From: Acidimicrobiia bacterium
GTDB taxonomy: Bacteria; Actinomycetota; Acidimicrobiia; Acidimicrobiales; Poriferisodalaceae
Reading direction: 5' to 3'
Assembly: GCA_022828045.1 (NCBI GenBank)
Contig: JAJEIW010000029.1
Span: 1-36,736, forward strand
Length of the DNA: 36,736 bases
Shown: piece by piece, positions 26,611 to 35,372 of the stretch
Numbering within the stretch: the stretch's first letter is position 1
How the letters are laid out: each line of letters opens with the position of its first letter
Made by a program: the position numbers and the translations under genes
The notes under the pieces: generated by a model
What the model was told of the DNA's origin: nothing
The model's database searches: none
Seen by the model: the letters and a program-made list of their open reading frames with translations, nothing else

Positions 26611-27321
26611 TTATGCGCTCTCTCGGGCGAGGAGACGCTCGACGGTCGCGTAGAGCTCCCGATAGGTGTGCGCGCCGTCGCCGCGGCGATCAAAGCGGAT
26701 CTGGTTCTCGCTGTCGATGATGTAGACGCGGGGCCAGTAGCCCGTCGGGCCTTCCTGCCAGACGTGGAAGTTGTACTTGGTGGTGTCGAGGGCGATCGGC
26801 CAGACCACGCCGAGTTCAGCCGCAGCCTCGATGATGTTGTCCACGTCGGCCTCGTACGCGAACTCGGGGGAGTGCACACCCACGACCTCGACGCCGCGAT
26901 CGCGGAAATCGGCATGAAGCTGGCCCAGCGCGTCGAGCGTCTTCTTGCAGTTCCGGCAGCCGAAGGTCCAGAACTGCACCACCGTCAGGGTGTTCTGCTC
27001 GCGGATCTCCTCGAGTGACATGGCGTCGGTGTTGAGCCATCCGTCGAGCCTGTTCAGCGTCAAGGCGGTGCCCAAGACGGGAATCGGCTCGGGCGGTTGG
27101 GTTGTCGTAGGGGGTGACGGCGCGGAAGTGCCCTCGGCTCTCGCCTCGGGGGCAGCGCCGCCGCCGCTCGGGACTGCGGGCGAGGATTGGGTGCCGGGCG
27201 GATCGGCAGCCTCGGCGAACGTCGGAGCGGTGTCGGGGTTGGCGACTGCGGTCCAGACGATGACGGCGATGCCGGCCAGCACGACGACGAGCGCTGCGTA
27301 GCGCGCGTAGGAGGACTTCAT
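26611..27321 (-). CDS. TlpA-like thioredoxin-domain protein, membrane-anchored
   Basis: N-terminal TM anchor, Pro/Thr-rich linker, TVVQFWTFGCRNCKKTLDALGQLHADFRDRGVEVVGVHSPEF. Confidence 0.85.
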   Translation of the reverse strand: MKSSYARYAALVVVLAGIAVIVWTAVANPDTAPTFAEAADPPGTQSSPAVPSGGGAAPEARAEGTSAPSPPTTTQPPEPIPVLGTALTLNRLDGWLNTDAMSLEEIREQNTLTVVQFWTFGCRNCKKTLDALGQLHADFRDRGVEVVGVHSPEFAYEADVDNIIEAAAELGVVWPIALDTTKYNFHVWQEGPTGYWPRVYIIDSENQIRFDRRGDGAHTYRELYATVERLLARESA

Positions 27322-27373
27322 CCCACCGCGCAGCGTACGCCTCACCCATTCCGCCGCATCCGCGGCGCAGTCG

Positions 27374-29896
27374 CTAGACGCGACTGCCGAGCGATTCGAG
27401 CGGGATGAGCTTGCGGTCAGTGGCGTTGTCGGTGGGACGCAGGATCCGGCTGCGCACCTCGGGGGCACCGTCGGCGTTCTCGTAGCCGGTGAGGCGCTGG
27501 CGGGTGCGACGCCCGAGGGGTTCCGCGATGTCGCGGAAGTCCTGCTCGGTGAGCCCTTGGCCATGCTGCGCTCCCGCAGCACGCGAGATGTTCTCATCCA
27601 TGAGCGTTCCGCCCATGTCGTTGGCACCCGCCCGCAGGATCTGCTGGGCCCCGGGTGGGCCGATCTTCACCCACGACACCTGGATGTTGTCGATGAGACC
27701 CCGGTAGGCGATCCGTGGCACGGCATGCATCAGCAGCGTCTCGCGGAAGGTGGGGCCCCGCCGGGCGCCCTTGCGCAGGTAGATCGGGCTGGCCATGTGC
27801 ACGAACGGCAGCGGGACCCACTCCGTGAACCCGCCCGTGCGCTTCTGCAGCTCCCGGGTGGCCACGATGTGGTTCGCCCAGCTCTCCGGATGCTCGATCG
27901 ATCCGAACATGATCGTGATGTTCGAGTGCAGGCCCACGGCGTGAGCCGCCTCATGGCATTCGAGCCACTCGGCGGTGTTGATCTTGTCGGGGCACAGCAC
28001 CGCCCGCACCGAATCGTCGAGGATCTCTGCGGCGGTGCCCGGCAGCGACTTCAGCCCCGCTTCCTTGAGACGCATGAGGTAGTCGACGAGCGACTCGCCG
28101 AGCCGCTTGGCCCCCTCGATGACCTCCAAGGCGGTGAAGCCGTGCAGGTGCATGTCGGGCACGACGTCATGGATGGCCCGGCAGACATCGATGTAGTAGT
28201 CGCCGTCGAAGCTGGGGTGGATGCCGCCCTGCAGGGTCACCTCGGTGGCGCCCAGCTCGGCTGCCTCGATCACCCGTTCCTGGATGTCGGCCAGTGTGAG
28301 CATGTAGGGCGTGCCACGCAGGTTCAGCGACAGGGGCCCCTTGGAGAAGCCGCAGAACTTGCACTTGAACGTGCAGACGTTCGTGTAATTGATGTTGCGG
28401 TTGTGCACCCAGGTGACGATGTCGCCGACGGCCTCGCGGCGCAGCTCGTCGGCCACCTCGCCGACGGCGACCACCTCGGATCCGCGAGCCCCGAACAGCG
28501 TGACGATCTCATCGTGCCCGACTTGCTGACCGGCCATCACCCCGTCGAGCACCTCGCGCACAGCCCCGCGGGCATGCGAGGGGCCGTCCATGATGTTCGT
28601 GGGCAGGTGACCGGCGCCGCCTGAGTACCACTGGGTGGAGTTCTCGTCCGCGGCCAGCACGTCTGCGCCAGAACCAGCGTCGAGATTCTCCATCGTCCGT
28701 TCGGGCATCTGGCTGCCAGGGTCGTCACGGCCGAGGCCCTCGGCGTCGGACCGGTCCATGACCGGGAATCGATTCCCTTCGGCCAGCCAGCGCTCCGGCT
28801 GCAGCGCGAACTCCGGGTAGATCGTGAGCCGCGGGGCCAGCGTGGACTCCCGCGCTTCGGTGATTTCCCGCAGGCGATCCAGCGCCGGCCACGGGCGCTC
28901 GGGATTGACGTGATCGGCCGTGACCGGCGAGACGCCGCCCCAATCGTCGATGCCGCAATCTAGCAGCCCGCCGAAATCGTCGGAGAGGTTCGGCGGTGCC
29001 TGCAGGTGAATGTCGGCCGGCAGGATCAGGCGTGCCAGCGCGATGGCCTGCGCGTACTCGTCGGGCGGGCAGGCCGGCATGTTGTGCATGGACGTGCCCG
29101 CCTTGGGCAGGAAGTTCTGCACGATCACTTCCTGGATGTGGCCCCAGCGGGCGTGGCTCGCCGCGATGGCCTCCAGCGCTGCCAGTCGATCCGCCAGCGA
29201 TTCGCCGATGCCGACGAGGATGCCGGTGGTGTAGGGGATCGCCAGCTCGCCCGCTGCCTCCAGCGTCGCCAGGCGCCGGTCCGGCTCCTTGTCGGGGGAG
29301 CCCCGGTGGCAGTCGAGGTGCGGATTCAGCGACTCGATCATCATCCCCTGGCTCGGCGAGACCTCCCGCAGCGATGCCAGCTCCTGGGCCGTCATGGCAC
29401 CGGGATTGGCGTGGGGGAGCAGACCGGTCTCGTCACGCACCAGCCGGCACATCTCGACCAGGTAGTGGACGGTGGAGTCCCAGCCGTGGGTGCGCAACCA
29501 GTCCGCCGCCGCCGGGTAGCGCAGCTCAGGACGCTCGCCCAGCGTGAAGAGCGCCTCGTGGCAGCCGGCCCGTGCGCCGCTGGTGGCGATATCCAGCACC
29601 TGTTCGGGCGTGAGGTACGGCGAGTCGAGCCGGGCCGGCGGCTGGGCAAACGTGCAGTAGCCGCACTTGTCGCGGCACAGCATCGTCAGCGGGATGAACA
29701 CCTTCGGGCTGTAGGTGACGCGTGTGCCGAAGGACCGGTCGCGCACCTCGGCGGCGCGCTCGGCCAGCTCGGCCAGTGGCAGAGCGGCAAGCGTCAGCGA
29801 CCCGGTCGTGGGCTGCGGCGCCACGGCGATGCCGTTGGCGGGTGCGCCGTTGGCCCCCGGGTCCTCGATGGTGTGCGACGGTTCGATGATGGTCAC
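27374..29896 (-). CDS. fbiC: FO synthase (CofG-CofH fusion), coenzyme F420 biosynthesis
   Basis: Two radical-SAM motifs (CRDKCGYCTFAQ and CTFKCKFCGFSKG), ITMMFGSIEHPESWANH-like region (ITIMFGSIEHPESWANH), 840 aa; GTG start with GGAGGGG SD. Confidence 0.95.
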   Translation of the reverse strand: MTIIEPSHTIEDPGANGAPANGIAVAPQPTTGSLTLAALPLAELAERAAEVRDRSFGTRVTYSPKVFIPLTMLCRDKCGYCTFAQPPARLDSPYLTPEQVLDIATSGARAGCHEALFTLGERPELRYPAAADWLRTHGWDSTVHYLVEMCRLVRDETGLLPHANPGAMTAQELASLREVSPSQGMMIESLNPHLDCHRGSPDKEPDRRLATLEAAGELAIPYTTGILVGIGESLADRLAALEAIAASHARWGHIQEVIVQNFLPKAGTSMHNMPACPPDEYAQAIALARLILPADIHLQAPPNLSDDFGGLLDCGIDDWGGVSPVTADHVNPERPWPALDRLREITEARESTLAPRLTIYPEFALQPERWLAEGNRFPVMDRSDAEGLGRDDPGSQMPERTMENLDAGSGADVLAADENSTQWYSGGAGHLPTNIMDGPSHARGAVREVLDGVMAGQQVGHDEIVTLFGARGSEVVAVGEVADELRREAVGDIVTWVHNRNINYTNVCTFKCKFCGFSKGPLSLNLRGTPYMLTLADIQERVIEAAELGATEVTLQGGIHPSFDGDYYIDVCRAIHDVVPDMHLHGFTALEVIEGAKRLGESLVDYLMRLKEAGLKSLPGTAAEILDDSVRAVLCPDKINTAEWLECHEAAHAVGLHSNITIMFGSIEHPESWANHIVATRELQKRTGGFTEWVPLPFVHMASPIYLRKGARRGPTFRETLLMHAVPRIAYRGLIDNIQVSWVKIGPPGAQQILRAGANDMGGTLMDENISRAAGAQHGQGLTEQDFRDIAEPLGRRTRQRLTGYENADGAPEVRSRILRPTDNATDRKLIPLESLGSRV

Positions 29897-30429
29897 AGGT
29901 CCCCTCCGTTCGTGGGGTGCTGTCGATTGGCTTGGATTGCTCCGGCGGCGGCGAACTCGCCACCGGGCGGCGGGTCGCTGTGGCCTGCGAGGCTGCGGAT
30001 GCGCGTCGGGCTGACGGGTTCGTCGCAGGCGGGGCAACGTGTGGCGATCTCCAGTGGCGTGCCGCAGTCGGCATGCACCAGCACGGTCGGCGCATCGCCG
30101 TCGTGGCACCAGCGGTCGCCCCAGGCCATCAGCGCAAGCAGGCTGTTCGAGAGGTCGAGACCCTTGGGGGTCAAGACGTAGTCGTAGCGGACTGGGCGGT
30201 GCTGGTAGGGAACCTTGGCCACCACGTCGGCATCGGTGAGGCGGCTCAGCCGGTCGGCCAGCATGTTGCGAGCGATGCCCAAGTCATGCTGCATCGCGCT
30301 GAAGCGGCGTACGCCGCGGAACAGGTCGCGAAGGATGAGCAGCGTCCAGCGGTCGCCCACGATGTCGAGCGTCGCCTGGATGGAGCAGGCGGATTGCCGC
30401 TCGACCGATCGCACATCCAACGCGGTCAC
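29893..30429 (-). CDS. HxlR-family winged-helix transcriptional regulator
   Basis: CSIQATLDIVGDRWTLLILRDLFRGVRRFSAMQHDLGIARNMLADRLSRLTDADVVAKVPYQ; stop overlaps fbiC GTG. Confidence 0.9.
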   Translation of the reverse strand: MTALDVRSVERQSACSIQATLDIVGDRWTLLILRDLFRGVRRFSAMQHDLGIARNMLADRLSRLTDADVVAKVPYQHRPVRYDYVLTPKGLDLSNSLLALMAWGDRWCHDGDAPTVLVHADCGTPLEIATRCPACDEPVSPTRIRSLAGHSDPPPGGEFAAAGAIQANRQHPTNGGDL

Positions 30430-30437
30430 GGCCGCGC

Positions 30438-30466
30438 ACCCTAGAGGAGTCAGTTTCGGTTTGCAA
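30438..30466 (-). promoter_or_regulatory. Candidate HxlR-fbiC promoter: -35 TTGCAA, 17-nt spacer, -10 TAGGGT
   Basis: TTGCAA at 30461-30466 and TAGGGT at 30438-30443 (minus strand), 8 nt before GTG. Confidence 0.6.
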
Positions 30467-30477
30467 CTGACTCCTCT
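30443..30477. repeat. Perfect 13-bp inverted repeat, candidate HxlR operator and/or tal terminator hairpin
   Basis: AGAGGAGTCAGTT-tcggtttgc-AACTGACTCCTCT. Confidence 0.85.
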
Positions 30478-30496
30478 GGGAGGCCCCAGCGAGCCG

Positions 30497-31630
30497 TCAG
30501 GCGAGCGAGTCTGCTTTCGTCTGCAGCGACACCAGCAGCTCGTCGAAGCTCTTCGTGAATGCTGCGACGCCCTGCGCTTCGAGCACGCCGGCGACATCGT
30601 CGAGGTCGATGCCATGCGCTGACACTGCGTCCAGCACATAGCGAGCAGCGGATTGGTCGGCATCGATCGTGCGACGCAGCTTGCCGTGGTCGCAGAAGGC
30701 ATCGAGGGTGGCGTCAGGCATGGTGTTCACGGTGTGCGGCCCGATGAGCTCGTCGACATACAGCGTGTCGGGATACGCGGGGTTCTTCGTGCTTGTGGAT
30801 GCCCACAGCGGGCGCTGCACCTGCGCGCCGAGCGCCGCGAGCCGATCCCAGCGAGGACCGCTGAAGATCTCCTCGAAGCGGCCGTATGCGGCCTGGGCTT
30901 GGGCTACCGCCGTTCGACCGCGCAATGCCAGTGCGCTGGTAGTGCCCACGGCGTCGAGGCGGCGGTCCACCTCGGTGTCGGTGCGACTGACGAAGAACGA
31001 GGCCACACTCGCGACATCCGACAGATCAGCCACACCGGCGTCGACCCGCTGTTCGAGGCCGGAGAGGTAGGCCTCTGCCACCTGCACGTAACGGGCCACC
31101 GAGAAAATCAGCGTCACGTTGATGCTGTGACCTTCGGAGATCATCTGGCGGATGGCAGGCAGGCCCTCGACCGTGCCGGGGATCTTCACCATCAGGTTCG
31201 GTCGCGCGATGCCCCGGTGCAGGGCCCGGGCCGCCGCCACCGTGGCCTCGGTGTCATGTGCCAGCGACGGATCAACCTCGACCGACACGAACCCATCGGT
31301 TCCGCCCGAGGCCGCATGCACCGGTTCGAGCGCTGCCAGCGCCCCGCAGATGTCGCTGGTGACGAGCTGCCAGTAGGCATCGTCGACCCCGATGCCGCCG
31401 CGTGCCAAGTCGCCGAACTGCTCGTCGTAGTCGACGGACGACTCGATGGCATTCTGGAAGATCGACGGGTTCGAGGTGAGGCCGCGTATGCCGCGCTCCA
31501 CCCAGGTCTCCAGCTCTCCTCCTGTGATCCAGTCGCGACGCAGGTTGTCCAGCCACGGACTCTGGCCGCACTCGGAGAACAGAGAGGTGAGCTTGCCGTT
31601 GGTCGTACTGCCAGTACCGCCGTCGGTCAT
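30497..31630 (-). CDS. tal: Transaldolase
   Basis: GLTSNPSIFQNAIE, NLMVKIPGTVEGLPAI, SINVTLIFSVARY, ASTSTKNPAYPDTLYVDELIGPHTVNTMP. Confidence 0.95.
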   Translation of the reverse strand: MTDGGTGSTTNGKLTSLFSECGQSPWLDNLRRDWITGGELETWVERGIRGLTSNPSIFQNAIESSVDYDEQFGDLARGGIGVDDAYWQLVTSDICGALAALEPVHAASGGTDGFVSVEVDPSLAHDTEATVAAARALHRGIARPNLMVKIPGTVEGLPAIRQMISEGHSINVTLIFSVARYVQVAEAYLSGLEQRVDAGVADLSDVASVASFFVSRTDTEVDRRLDAVGTTSALALRGRTAVAQAQAAYGRFEEIFSGPRWDRLAALGAQVQRPLWASTSTKNPAYPDTLYVDELIGPHTVNTMPDATLDAFCDHGKLRRTIDADQSAARYVLDAVSAHGIDLDDVAGVLEAQGVAAFTKSFDELLVSLQTKADSLA

Positions 31631-31666
31631 GGCCGTCCTTTCAAGATGACGCCTCGCCCTCTCTTT

Positions 31667-33631
31667 CTAGAGCAGCTTGCGGGCTGCATCGGCGATGGCC
31701 GGCGCTGTGAAGCCGAAGTGGGCCATCAGCTGGCTGCCCGGCGCGCTGGCGCCGAAGCGGTTCATCGACACTGTGGCATCGGCGTAGCGGTCCCAGCCGA
31801 ACGCAGCGGCGGCCTCGACACCGAGCACGGGAACACCAGCGGGGAACACCGTGGACCGGTATTGCGCATCCTGGTTCTCGAAGAGGTCGAAGCTCGGCAT
31901 CGAGACCACGGTGCTGGCGATGCCCTCGGCTGCGAGCAGGGCGGCGGCTTCGGTGCAGCACTGCACCTCGCTGCCCGTGCCAGCGAGAATCACCGCGGGC
32001 GCCGGCGTGTTGATGAGCACATAGGCGCCGCGTTCCACTTGCCCCGCGCGTTCGGTGCCGTCGAGCACTGGGACGTTCTGGCGGGTCAGCACGAGCGCCG
32101 TCGGACCCGCACGATCGACCGCGATCTGCCATGCCTGTGCGGTCTCGTTGGCATCGGCAGGACGGATCACGCTCAGACCCGGTATTGCACGCAGCGACGC
32201 AAGATGCTCGATCGGCTGATGTGTGGGTCCGTCCTCGCCCACGCCGATGGAGTCGTGCGTCCACACGAACACGGTCTTGGCTCCGCTCAGCGCGGCCAAG
32301 CGCACCGCAGGTCGCATGTAGTCGCTGAACACCAGGAACGTGCCGACCACCGGAAGCACCCCTCCGTGCAGCGCCATGCCGTTGGCCACCGCCCCCATCG
32401 CGTGCTCCCGCACGCCGTAATAGAGCTTGCGGCCGCCCGGATTGTCAGCGGACAGCACCGCGGCGGTGATGTTGGTGCCGGTGTTGCCGGTGAGGTCGGC
32501 GCCGCCGCAGATGAGGGCGGGCACATTGTCCAACGAGGCGTCCAGGACGCGGTTCGCGGCGACCCTGGTCGCCATCTGGGTGCCGGCTTCGAAGGTCGGG
32601 CCACCGGCAGGGTCGCTGGTCGCCGAGCGGGCTGACCACAGGGCATCCAGCCACTCGGGATCGTGACCGCTCGCAGCCATCCGGGCTTCCCATGCGAGAC
32701 GTTCGGAGGTGCCCCGCGCACCGGCGGCGATGTATGCCTGTGCTACGTCATCGTCGACGACGAACCCGGCGTGGGGATCCATGCCCATGGCTCGCTTGGC
32801 GGCGGCGATCTCGTCGGCATCGGTGATGGCACCGTGTGCCGCCGGGGTGTCGATCGCCGTGGGCATCGGGTGACCGATGTGGGAGCGGATGATGACCATC
32901 GACGGCCGGTCGTCGATGAGCATCGCGGATCGCAGTGCCCGCTCGATTGCGTCGAGGTCCTCGGCCGCTTCCCCCAGGTCGGCGACGTGCCAGCCGTAGG
33001 CCTCGAACCGCCGGGCAGCGTCATCGCTGAGCGCCAAGTCGGTGCTGCCGTCGATGGTGATGCGATTGTCGTCGTAGACCGCGATGAGGCGGCCGAGCTG
33101 CTGGTGGCCTGCCAGCGACGCCGATTCGTGGCTGATTCCTTCCATCAGGTCGCCGTCGCTGACGATGACGAACGTGTGGTGGTCCACAAGGTCCGCGCCC
33201 AGCCGGGCGCGGAGGCCACGCTCGGCCAACGCCATGCCGGTGGCATTGGCGAGCCCCTGACCGAGCGGACCAGTGGTGACTTCGACGCCGGGGGTGAGAC
33301 CCCGCTCGGGATGGCCTGGAGTGATGGATCCGAGCTGGCGGAAGTAGCGGATATCGTCGAGGGTGACGCCATAGCCCAGCAGGTGCGTCATCGCATAGAC
33401 GAGCATCGAGGCGTGGCCCGCAGACAGGATGAAGCGGTCGCGGTCGGGCCAATCGGGCGCACCAGCGTCGTAGCGCATGATGCGGCTGAACAGCACGTGG
33501 GCCGTCGGCGCCAGCGCCATTGCCGTGCCGGTGTGGCCGCTGTTGGCCCGCATCACGGCGTCCATCGCCAGTGCCCGGATGGTGTTGACCTGCCGAGCTT
33601 CGAGTGCTGTGTTCGCGGTGTCGGTGCTCAT
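31667..33631 (-). CDS. tkt: Transketolase
   Basis: DAVMRANSGHTGTAMALAP, TTGPLGQGLANATGMA, IVSDGDLMEGISHE, VWTHDSIGVGEDGPTHQPIEHLASLRAIP. Confidence 0.95.
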   Translation of the reverse strand: MSTDTANTALEARQVNTIRALAMDAVMRANSGHTGTAMALAPTAHVLFSRIMRYDAGAPDWPDRDRFILSAGHASMLVYAMTHLLGYGVTLDDIRYFRQLGSITPGHPERGLTPGVEVTTGPLGQGLANATGMALAERGLRARLGADLVDHHTFVIVSDGDLMEGISHESASLAGHQQLGRLIAVYDDNRITIDGSTDLALSDDAARRFEAYGWHVADLGEAAEDLDAIERALRSAMLIDDRPSMVIIRSHIGHPMPTAIDTPAAHGAITDADEIAAAKRAMGMDPHAGFVVDDDVAQAYIAAGARGTSERLAWEARMAASGHDPEWLDALWSARSATSDPAGGPTFEAGTQMATRVAANRVLDASLDNVPALICGGADLTGNTGTNITAAVLSADNPGGRKLYYGVREHAMGAVANGMALHGGVLPVVGTFLVFSDYMRPAVRLAALSGAKTVFVWTHDSIGVGEDGPTHQPIEHLASLRAIPGLSVIRPADANETAQAWQIAVDRAGPTALVLTRQNVPVLDGTERAGQVERGAYVLINTPAPAVILAGTGSEVQCCTEAAALLAAEGIASTVVSMPSFDLFENQDAQYRSTVFPAGVPVLGVEAAAAFGWDRYADATVSMNRFGASAPGSQLMAHFGFTAPAIADAARKLL

Positions 33632-33644
33632 GACGCTGGGCTCA

Positions 33645-34829
33645 TCATTGCTCGTCGCCGTCGGTGAACAGCGCCATTGATGCGGTGAATCCGTGCACGT
33701 ACGAGCGGGCCCCCACGGGACCGATCTCACCGGCGCAGAACATGCCTGCGAGGTCCGTGCCCGTCCGCTCGACGATGGTCTGCGCATCGTGATGGGGAGT
33801 CTCGAACAGGTGGGTGCCTCGCCCGTTGCAGGTGAACAGCAGTGCGCCTGAGGCCGACATAGCCGCTGATGGCCGGTTGCGCAGCGCGGCGGCCAAGTCC
33901 TCATGAGCTGTGAGCGCGTCGCGCACATGAAACTGCACGGTCGCTCCGACCGGCGCTTCGTCGCCGATGGCGATGGCACCGCTGTCACGGTCGGCCCCGA
34001 GCACGCCGCGGATCAGGAAGTCGCCGCGCTCGAAGTCGGTCTTGCGCTCGTCGGTCACCCGGCCGACATGCAGCCCTCGCTGCACGAGGCTCTGGTCGGC
34101 AGGGTCGAGCTTGGAGAACATCTGCTGCAGCCGCTCGAACGGCGGCTTGCCTCCGAGCGACTTCACGACGTTGCCTTCGGCCTCGGTGATGATGTAGGGC
34201 TGGCCGATCGGTCGGCAGCCCTGAGAGACCAAGTGCGTCACGGCCGCGCTGCCGCCCACGATCAGCGCCGCGGCGCCGTCGCGGTGCACGCCGCCGTCCA
34301 CGACGATGCGGTTGCCGCCCGGCACCGGCGCCCCCGATGACAACCCTCCCAGCACGCTCACGCCGGGCCAGCGCTCGGCCCAGTGCCCGAGGGCGGCATC
34401 GACGGGATAGGAGTACGGGTCTGCCAGCACGATCATCGAGAGATCGCCGGCGGCGTGGACTTCGTCGAGCGCGGCTGCCAGTGCTTCGTCGTCGGCAGCC
34501 GGATCGGGCACCCCGTGCAGCCGGACCGCACGTGCCCGCGGCGCGGCGGGGCCGCCCAGGCTTCCCACCCACAGCACTGCGGCGGTCTGTTCCTCGATCT
34601 CGCGTTCGCCGGCGGCGACCGAGATCGCCGTGGCACCGATGAATGCACCGGGGTTGAGCAACTCGACCACTGCCGCCGCGATCTCGTCCGTGTTGGCAAG
34701 GTGCTCGCCCGAGGTGAACAGGAGGGCCACGTCAGGCTGAACGCCCAGCGACTCGAGCACATGGCCCACGAGCTCGCCGGTGGCCACACCGGGATCGGTG
34801 TGCTGGGACAGCCCGACGGCGAACGGCAT
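33645..34829 (-). CDS. FIST N/C domain-containing protein
   Basis: DVALLFTSGEH, GATAISVAAGEREIEEQTAAVLWV, VSVLGGLSSGA; C-terminal GALLFTCNGRGTHLFETPHHDAQ and FCAGEIGPVGARSYVHGFTASMALF. Confidence 0.88.
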   Translation of the reverse strand: MPFAVGLSQHTDPGVATGELVGHVLESLGVQPDVALLFTSGEHLANTDEIAAAVVELLNPGAFIGATAISVAAGEREIEEQTAAVLWVGSLGGPAAPRARAVRLHGVPDPAADDEALAAALDEVHAAGDLSMIVLADPYSYPVDAALGHWAERWPGVSVLGGLSSGAPVPGGNRIVVDGGVHRDGAAALIVGGSAAVTHLVSQGCRPIGQPYIITEAEGNVVKSLGGKPPFERLQQMFSKLDPADQSLVQRGLHVGRVTDERKTDFERGDFLIRGVLGADRDSGAIAIGDEAPVGATVQFHVRDALTAHEDLAAALRNRPSAAMSASGALLFTCNGRGTHLFETPHHDAQTIVERTGTDLAGMFCAGEIGPVGARSYVHGFTASMALFTDGDEQ

Positions 34830-34844
34830 CGCTGGTCGACCTGT

Positions 34845-35300
34845 CTAGCCCGATTGCTCTGCCGGCGTGCCGGTCCAGCCGCCCGTGGCTGGCTCTGCGG
34901 CTGGCGGTGGGCTGTCGTCCGCTGGCGGGGTCATCGTCAAGGGAATGACGACTGCCTCGCCCTGGTCGACCCGGCAATACGCTTCGATGGTGGACGGCTC
35001 GTCGAACGTCAGCTCGGCCTGGACGAGGTTGTAGCCGAACTTGCCGGGCTCCACGCTGAGGGGCTGCACGTTGCGCGCGACCTGCTCGTCGCCCCGCATG
35101 AATCGCACCTCGAGCGCCGCCAGACCTGTGTGGGACGCGGGACAGCGAACGAGCACGATCATGTGCGGCGTGATGGTCACCGGGAACGGCCCGGGCGCCG
35201 CCATCGAGAAGTGCACACCGCCGAGATCGATGCGAGCGGCACCTCCGGCAGCCTGGCGCATGTCGAAGTGCTCGATGAACAAGGCGGACATGATCTGCAC
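34845..35300 (-). CDS. Uncharacterised beta-rich protein, first gene of FIST-tkt-tal operon
   Basis: 151-aa ORF from GTG 35300 with a -10-like hexamer 7 nt upstream; 15-nt gap to FIST gene. Confidence 0.6.
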   Translation of the reverse strand: MQIMSALFIEHFDMRQAAGGAARIDLGGVHFSMAAPGPFPVTITPHMIVLVRCPASHTGLAALEVRFMRGDEQVARNVQPLSVEPGKFGYNLVQAELTFDEPSTIEAYCRVDQGEAVVIPLTMTPPADDSPPPAAEPATGGWTGTPAEQSG

Positions 35301-35307
35301 GCTGTGG

Positions 35308-35313
35308 ATCGTA
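35308..35313 (-). promoter_or_regulatory. Candidate leaderless -10 (TACGAT)
   Basis: TACGAT, 7 nt upstream of GTG 35300. Confidence 0.5.
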
Positions 35314-35359
35314 GGCGTGCGAGATGACTGTCAGGCGAACGCATTTCGGCTCAGCCTCC

Positions 35360-35365
35360 TAGATT
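35360..35365 (+). promoter_or_regulatory. Candidate leaderless -10 (TAGATT), nitroreductase-like gene
   Basis: TAGATT, 7 nt upstream of ATG 35373. Confidence 0.5.
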
Positions 35366-35372
35366 GCACGGC

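Noticed and set aside
29006-30181. 391-aa plus-strand ORF opposite fbiC and HxlR
   Set aside because: Antisense to conserved radical-SAM coding sequence; shadow ORF.
30430-30702. N-terminal extension of the HxlR ORF (269-aa version)
   Set aside because: Extension overlaps the end of tal and runs through the inverted repeat; GTG 30429 has a well-placed promoter and begins the HxlR family homology.
30653-32635. 660-aa plus-strand ORF opposite transaldolase/transketolase
   Set aside because: Antisense frame of well-conserved tal and tkt; no recognisable motifs.
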